DNA from: Vigna angularis
Lineage: Eukaryota > Streptophyta > Magnoliopsida > Fabales > Fabaceae
Direction of reading: 5' to 3'
Assembly (NCBI RefSeq): GCF_016808095.1
Contig: NC_068972.1
Span: 22,374,289 to 22,438,288, forward strand
Length of the DNA stretch: 64,000 bases
Every line of letters begins with the position of its first letter. The first letter of the stretch is position 1. Of this stretch, positions 58,423 to 64,000 are shown piece after piece. The translations under genes were made by a program, and so were the position numbers. The notes under the pieces are model-generated. The model did no database searches, was not told the DNA's origin, and saw only the letters and a program-made list of their open reading frames with translations.

Positions 58423-58439
58423 TAGATATTATTATTATT

Positions 58440-58563
58440 TGTGGAGATTTGTGCACCTGTCATTCCTTTAATAGATGAAGAATTATAGGATTCTTGTATG
58501 TATATATATGGTACTATACTATTTAAAATAATACATCAGAATTATTCTTTAAACATCTCTATA
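58440..58563 (+). mobile_element. possible partial 5' LTR of a copia element
   Basis: The sequence up to 58563 immediately precedes a primer-binding site (58564) and is therefore in the LTR position. Its 5' end is not defined and the MULE is inserted just upstream. Confidence 0.35.
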
Positions 58564-58575
58564 TGGTATCAAGAG
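58564..58575 (+). other. copia primer-binding site
   Basis: TGGTATCAAGAG, close to the TGGTATCAGAGC tRNA-Met site of copia elements, 48 bases before gag. Confidence 0.7.
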
Positions 58576-58622
58576 TCAAACATTGATATCCTCTACAATA
58601 TAGGAATTAGTGTTTTATTTTA

Positions 58623-60211
58623 ATGTTTCTGATGGCTTCTTCCGATAAAAATCAATTAGAGAAACATGATTTTGGGACTTCCGCTGCTACCCATATACAC
58701 CAATCCCTCACCCCTGAACGGCTTGACGGCACCAACTATGTTGAGTGGTCATTGAACGCACAGAACAAGATCAGAGGCAAGAATCATTGGGGTTACATCT
58801 CTAGAACAAAGGTTGCACCATAAAATAAGAAATCTGATGAATATGAAGCATGGGAAGATGAAAATTGCTTAGTCAAGTCTTGGCTTCTGGACTCCATGAC
58901 GAAAGAAATCAGATCCCTCTTTAGCTACGACAAAGGACATTTGGGACAATGTGCAGCAAACATACTCAGTCAACCAGGATGCATCCCGATCATATCAATT
59001 ATATCGTGGGGTAATCTCTACTCAACAAAATGGAGGATCTGTTATTACATATTTTGGTAAATTGCAAAGATTATGGCTAGAATATGATATTATCACGAAT
59101 TGTACCATGGAATGTCCTAAATATGTTGAGAAATATAACAACATGATTAATTCTCAACGAGTTTATGTTTTTTTGGCTGGCCTGGATACACATTTGGATG
59201 TTGTTTGTGGCCATATCCTTGCTACCATTCTCCTTCCAAATGTTCAATATGTTTATGCAACTGTTTGTGCCAAGGCAAACCGCTAAGCGGCTATGCTTGA
59301 TAGTGAGTCTACCATAGGGACTTCCTTTGTTGTTAAAAAGTTTCATAAGAAAGGAATCCGCAATTGTACCCACTGCAATGGGGATAATCATGTCATGGAG
59401 ACATGGTTTAAACTCCATGGCTATCCGGATTGGCATCCCTAAAGGCAAAACTACTCCCAATACCAAGGTAGAAGCTGCTTCCAAGAGCCATATTTCTATG
59501 TTGCCGGATTTGTGATCAAGTCAGATATATCTAACTCTGCTATTAATCTTTCTGCTATTACTAGTGATAGTGATTGGATAATTGATTCAGGTGTTGGTGA
59601 TCATATGACTTGTGATCCTCATAAATTTACAAATTTTAACCCCTAATTGTTCTAAAACTATTATTATTAATGCCAATGGGGTCTCATCTCCTATTGAAGG
59701 TGTAGGTACTAGATCTCTCTCACCCTCCTTATCAATTCCAGATGTTTTATTTGTTCCTACATTGAACTATAATCTTCTCTCTGTCAACAAGTTAACCAAA
59801 TCACGTTCTTGTGTTACCTCATTTTACCAACCCATTGTCTTTTTCAGAATATTCATTCAAAGGAGAAGATTAGCAATGGAAGAGGGAAAGAAGGACTGTA
59901 TTATCTTGAAAATATCTGACAACAAACCCATAAAGGAGTGTTGACTTGTCTTGCAAATGAACACACACATGATAAAAACAAAAAAGAAATATGGTTATGG
60001 CATAGACGATTGGGACATCCCTCTTTTGGTTATCCTAAAAAATTATTTCTATCATTATTTCATGAATTCAATTTATTCTGATTTTCTTTGTGAAACTTGT
60101 GTAATGGCAAAAAGTCATCATACTATGTTTCCTTTAAGCAATAAAAAGACTAATTTTCCTTTTTCATTAATTCACACAGATGTTTGGGGTCTTGCCCCAC
60201 AATCTACACAA
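58623..60211 (+). pseudogene. copia gag-protease-integrase remnant, interrupted by hAT
   Basis: Starts at 58623 or 58632 with Gag (TPERLDGTNYVEWSLNAQNK); a stop follows at 58821 and a frameshift at about 58930. Gag continues at 58951-59286 (YFGKLQRLWLEYDII, LAGLDTHLDVV). A zinc-knuckle remnant NCTHCNGDNHVMETWFKLHG lies near 59350, then a protease remnant DWIIDSGVGDHMT near 59574 (DSGV instead of DSGA), then pre-integrase (CETCVMAKSHH) and integrase start (LIHTDVWGLAPQST) at 60168-60208. It resumes after the hAT insertion as HNGKKWVT (62070-62097) and then ends. RT and RNase H are missing. Confidence 0.85.
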
Positions 60212-62065
60212 TAGAGCTGTCAAATGAGCCCCTTCAATAAGATTTGGCCCTAGCCTATGTGGGTTGGGGCCAAAAAAGCCCACAGGGCCAAAAAAAACTC
60301 TTCATTAAAAACGCTCACAAGGCTAAAAGCCCCTAAAGCCCTATAGGCCAGGGCCAGTCCATGGGCTTTCCTTTTTACAAAATTATAATATCATCATACA
60401 AGTAATCACAAATCATGTTTATTTTTTATCCAGCTTTCATTTTATCTTTGTTAGTAATAACTTATAACCATAATTGATTCATGTGTAATTATATTTTTTT
60501 GCCAATAAAATTAATTTTTTACTTCATAACTATTTCTATATTAATTAGTTTAATAATAATGCTTTTATACAATTATTCCTTAATTTCCAAATTTTGTTTT
60601 GATAATTTTTTCATCTTAATTTTGGTTTCTTAATTTTGGTTTGTAAATTTGACGGTTCAGAGATATTAACATAAAATAGGTTTAAAAGTTAAAAAAATTA
60701 ATTTAATTTGTAAAATTTTGATGGACTAACGAATTTATTTATAAATGGTAATCTATTTTGTCACTAGTTTAAATCAATATCATTCGATTAAGATTTGTGA
60801 TCAAAATTATATTATTTTTAATTGGTGTGAACATGTTAAAATTTTGACTTAATAACTTTTTAACTTTTCTAATTTTCCAAATTTAATAAAATTAATATTT
60901 ATTATTTATAAAGTTATATAATTCTTTTAGAATTTCTTTTATGAAACGTATAATTTAGTCATTTACATCAATTTATATATTTTTATGTATTTTCATATAT
61001 TTTATATTATATTCATTTGTCTTTTTTATTAGTTTCTTATTAAGAGACATTGATGTAATTTATTTATTATTATAATTATTATAATTTTTATTTATTTTAT
61101 ATGTTAATAATTAAATACAATAATAATTTTAATTTTAGTGTTATAAATTATAATCTATTATTTAATTATTTTTTATTACAATCGGCTCAATTATGATAAA
61201 TAATTCAATAAAACTATCTTTGTTTGATAAGTCTCATTTTAAAGTATTAATTTAATCTAAAAGGTTAAAAAAAAATTTGATTCTATTATCGCTAGAATTA
61301 CATCTACATCTTGTATACTAACATATATGATATTTATAACAATTTTGCCTAACAAGGATTTTCACTAAAATAGTTATTCTTTTATTACGTGAAATTAATT
61401 TTAAACTTCATCAAGTTTGTGGTTTAATTTTTTAATGTATATATATCTATACAAAACATTCAACAAAAGAATTTTATATGACAAACTATAAAAAATAAAA
61501 TTTTACACCGATTTTAAAAATTCATCCAATTAGTAGATTTGAATTTAAAATCTATCCACAATTAATATTTCAAATATTTATATAGATATCAGAATTCGAT
61601 TATTGAAAAATCAACTGTGTTACTTTTATAATTTTTTTTTTTGAATTTTTTTTCATTTTCTTTTAAATAAAAATAATAATAAAAATTTTCTTTTTTAACT
61701 TTCCAAAATAATAATATTATGTATTTAAAATATACTTATAATTAAAAAATAATTTTAAATAATTTTTTTATAAAATCAATATTTATACATTTATATTTAA
61801 TTAAAAGGATATTAAATATCATGTAAAATTTGGAAATTATTGAACTTGTAAAGTAAATAAAAAAAATAACTAAAAAAACATTAAAAGTGAATTAATTTAG
61901 TTTGGGGGCTAGCCCCATCCTAACTCTACCCCAACCCACTTTATGTGGGGCTTTAGGGGTTGGGGCTTTTAAAAAGCCCCCTATTAAGTGGGCTAGAAAA
62001 TTGGGGCTTGATTTTATAAGAGGTCAGGGTCAACCCGTGGGCCAGGGGCTCAAGTGACATCTCTA
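60212..62065. mobile_element. non-autonomous hAT element, 1.85 kb
   Basis: The left end TAGAGCTGTCAAATGAGCCC and the inverse of the right end TAGAGATGTCACTTGAGCCC match at 17 of 20. The flanks CTACACAA (60204-60211) and CTACACAT (62066-62073) are an 8-bp target duplication with one change, the hAT signature. GC-rich subterminal zones (GGGGCC, GGGGCTTTTAAAAAGCCCC) enclose a very AT-rich interior with no transposase frame. The insertion splits a copia integrase sequence. Confidence 0.9.
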
Positions 62066-62104
62066 CTACACATAATGGAAAAAAATGGGTAACATGACCT
62101 TAAA

Positions 62105-64000
62105 CTTTCAACAATTAACTCTCAGCAATGACACCGATAAGGATCAACACCACGACATCCAACATGACCAAGACCACTACCAAGTCTTCCATCGGACCAT
62201 AATGCACAATGAAAGAAGAAGCATAGAGAGTAAGTGAGAAATTAACCAATTAGAGAATGAATGAAGTAATAAAAATATATATAAAATAAATAAAACTTAT
62301 TTACAATAAAGTTATAAAAATATTTATATTTACTTTAACAATTATAGTTTTTCCTTGTATAAATAAAAGTAATAATTATAATAAGAGGATAATTGATCTT
62401 CTCACCATATCTATATCAAGTGCATATGAAAACTATGTAACATTTATGGGCATTAATAGGCTTCATTCTAACAATAAAACTCAACCATAATCATTTTTTT
62501 TCTCAACACTTCTATAATTTTAACCTACATTTTTATAAAACTTTATATTTATATAGTCTGAAATTATAAAGAGATAGAAAATAGTGTTTTAGAATTGGAA
62601 GTAGTTTAAAAAAAATAGGGAGACTGGATTATTTTAATTTGAAATGGTTTTATTATAAATAGTTTCCTTATAAATGAGTTTCATTATTTTAAAACACATT
62701 ATCTCTCTATAAACCACTTTTCTAGGGTTATCTAACTTCCCTCTAGGAATTCTTCTTCTTTGTTCATCTGATTGAAGAATTGAGATGGTAGGAGGGATCT
62801 TGGAGGCGAGCTCTTTAATTCAGATCAATCAGTTTCTCTGTTTGAATAAGTTAAGTTTTGACCTCTTTTCTTTGGCCCTTTCTTTATCTGTTGTGTGTGG
62901 GTCCTGCTCAACTTGCATCTGTCTTTTGAGTTTTTAGTTTAAGTCTTTGTTGATCAATGGTTCTAACAGTGTACCCTGATTGTCTTTCTATTGTTCGTAG
63001 GAGCAGATAAAGTTTCTTGTGTGTTGGAGCAGTTTTAAGCTTTCTAGAGTTGTTTGGTCTTCTGTCAGGTAAGAGAAGCTAATGTTCATTCTTAAAATTG
63101 CAAGTATGATTTATGATATTGTGGATGATATGATGATTTAGTCATAATTGAGATATCTATTCTAGTGCTCATTGTGTTTGGTGATTTAATTGACAATATG
63201 ATTGCTTGAAATTCTGGTATGATTCTATTTTAGATTGGACGTAACCTTGTGAATGTTATTGTTGTGAAGTTGGTGTTATTTTTGTTGAAATGTTGAGGAG
63301 AAATGAGTAGTATAATTCTAGGTCACTTTTGGTCCAAAATGGAGGTTTTAATAGGTGAGTTTTAGCAATAATGGTCTAAGTGGAGAAATGGTGATTTTAG
63401 GCTCTGGTTTATGGTCATTTGGTACTTGTTTAGGTGATGAGTTAGTAGAAAAGAGTCTAGAAATGCATGGTATGTTTTAGGTGAATTTTAGAGGTTATGG
63501 AGAGTGAGATTTTGATTTGGAAGGTTTGAAGTAAATTGGTGCATTTGGGGATTGTCTTTGGGTTAATTGTGACTTGTTTAGACCCCTAAGTAGCGAAGTT
63601 ATGTGTAAAAATATGTAAAATTAGTAAAATTGATTTATGGTCTATAAAGTGGTGTTTTTAGTTGGTTTGAGTTGGACTTCCATGATAAAAATGAGTTAAA
63701 CTTGGTTTGAGTTGGATCATATATACTTGGATAGGTTTATTATGGCTTAAAATATCAAATAGAAGTGGTAGAAGTTGGTAGAAGAATATAGGATAAGACT
63801 TGTGAGGTTGAGAGAGTGCAAATTTTGCATAATTGGCGTGTTGCAAAATTATGCAGAGTGGTTGGGCGAGCAAGCAGCTTTCTGGGCAAGTAAATAAGTG
63901 TTTTGGTAGTGAGTTTCTGAGGCTGGGTGAGCTGCCTCGTTGGGTTTTGGGAGCTCTCTATTTTTGCTCTCGCTAGACAATAAGGGTCTTCTCGTTGGGC
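62105..64000. other. intergenic, possibly the start of another LTR element
   Basis: 62105-62700 is AT-rich. 62750-63100 is transcript-leader-like, and 63200-64000 is GT-rich with repeated GGTGATTTTAGG / GGTGAATTTTAG phrases, ending in GCTGGGTGAGCTGCC-type sequence that I associate with LTRs of legume Ty3/gypsy elements. No reading frame; the window ends inside it. Confidence 0.3.

Noticed and set aside
60212..62065. A Helitron interpretation of the 1.85-kb insertion
   Set aside because: It has inverted termini and an 8-bp target duplication, both absent from Helitrons.
1..64000. tRNA, rRNA or other structured RNA genes
   Set aside because: I looked for tRNA-like A/B box pairs and cloverleaf ends and saw none I could support; a tRNAscan/Infernal run would be decisive.

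Overview
The window looks like nuclear DNA of a dicot, most likely a legume. Genes have many small exons with GT/AG introns, intergenic DNA is very AT-rich, and plant transposons (Ty1/copia, Mutator-like, hAT, CACTA) fill most of the space. The legume assignment is inferred from transposon style and from a late-nodulin-like Cys-rich peptide gene at 35.2-35.9 kb; no single marker proves it.

Genes that appear intact: an atypical bHLH transcription factor in seven coding exons (4763-6691, +); two near-identical single-exon PORR-domain organellar RNA-binding proteins (21545-22699, + and 48122-49276, -); an intronless adenylate isopentenyltransferase for cytokinin synthesis (40457-41425, +); a secreted eight-cysteine LTP/2S-albumin-type protein (44150-44545, -); and a CUE-domain protein in eight coding exons (51128-54676, +). 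A Cys-rich/Pro-rich secreted protein gene (35196-35854, +) is complete except for one apparent 1-base frameshift.

The PORR and CUE genes form a segmental duplication. At 47.7-55.5 kb they are divergent and both intact. At 21.4-26.7 kb they run in the same direction: PORR is intact, but the CUE copy is a scrambled pseudogene with a displaced exon piece, a large internal deletion, lost splice sites, a frameshift and stop codons.

Transposons by region: end of a hAT element (1-604); a 14-bp minisatellite (1.08-1.81 kb); a CACTA-like end (2.09 kb); copia gag and leader remnants (about 9.5-11.5 kb); a LINE remnant (12.8-13.1 kb); a 405-bp Mutator-type MITE with a perfect 9-bp target duplication (13.2 kb); a full-length but decayed copia element with unusual TA...TA long terminal repeats and a 5-bp target duplication (14504-19694); a Pack-MULE-like element carrying a host gene fragment (28345-29900); a truncated copia (31187-34130); a second short member of the MULE family (36.4 kb); a CACTA-like MITE (36.8 kb); another MITE (38.7 kb); a copia RT remnant (45.5-46.2 kb); a 650-bp foldback element (55.7-56.3 kb); a third MULE with captured sequence (56676-58422); and a copia gag-pro-int remnant interrupted by a 1.85-kb non-autonomous hAT (60212-62065). 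The last 2 kb may be part of another retroelement.

The genes are unrelated and do not form a pathway. The main points of interest are the rearranged duplication, the nodulin-like peptide gene, and the nested transposons whose target duplications can be read directly. All similarity statements are by eye and from memory of the families; no search was run.
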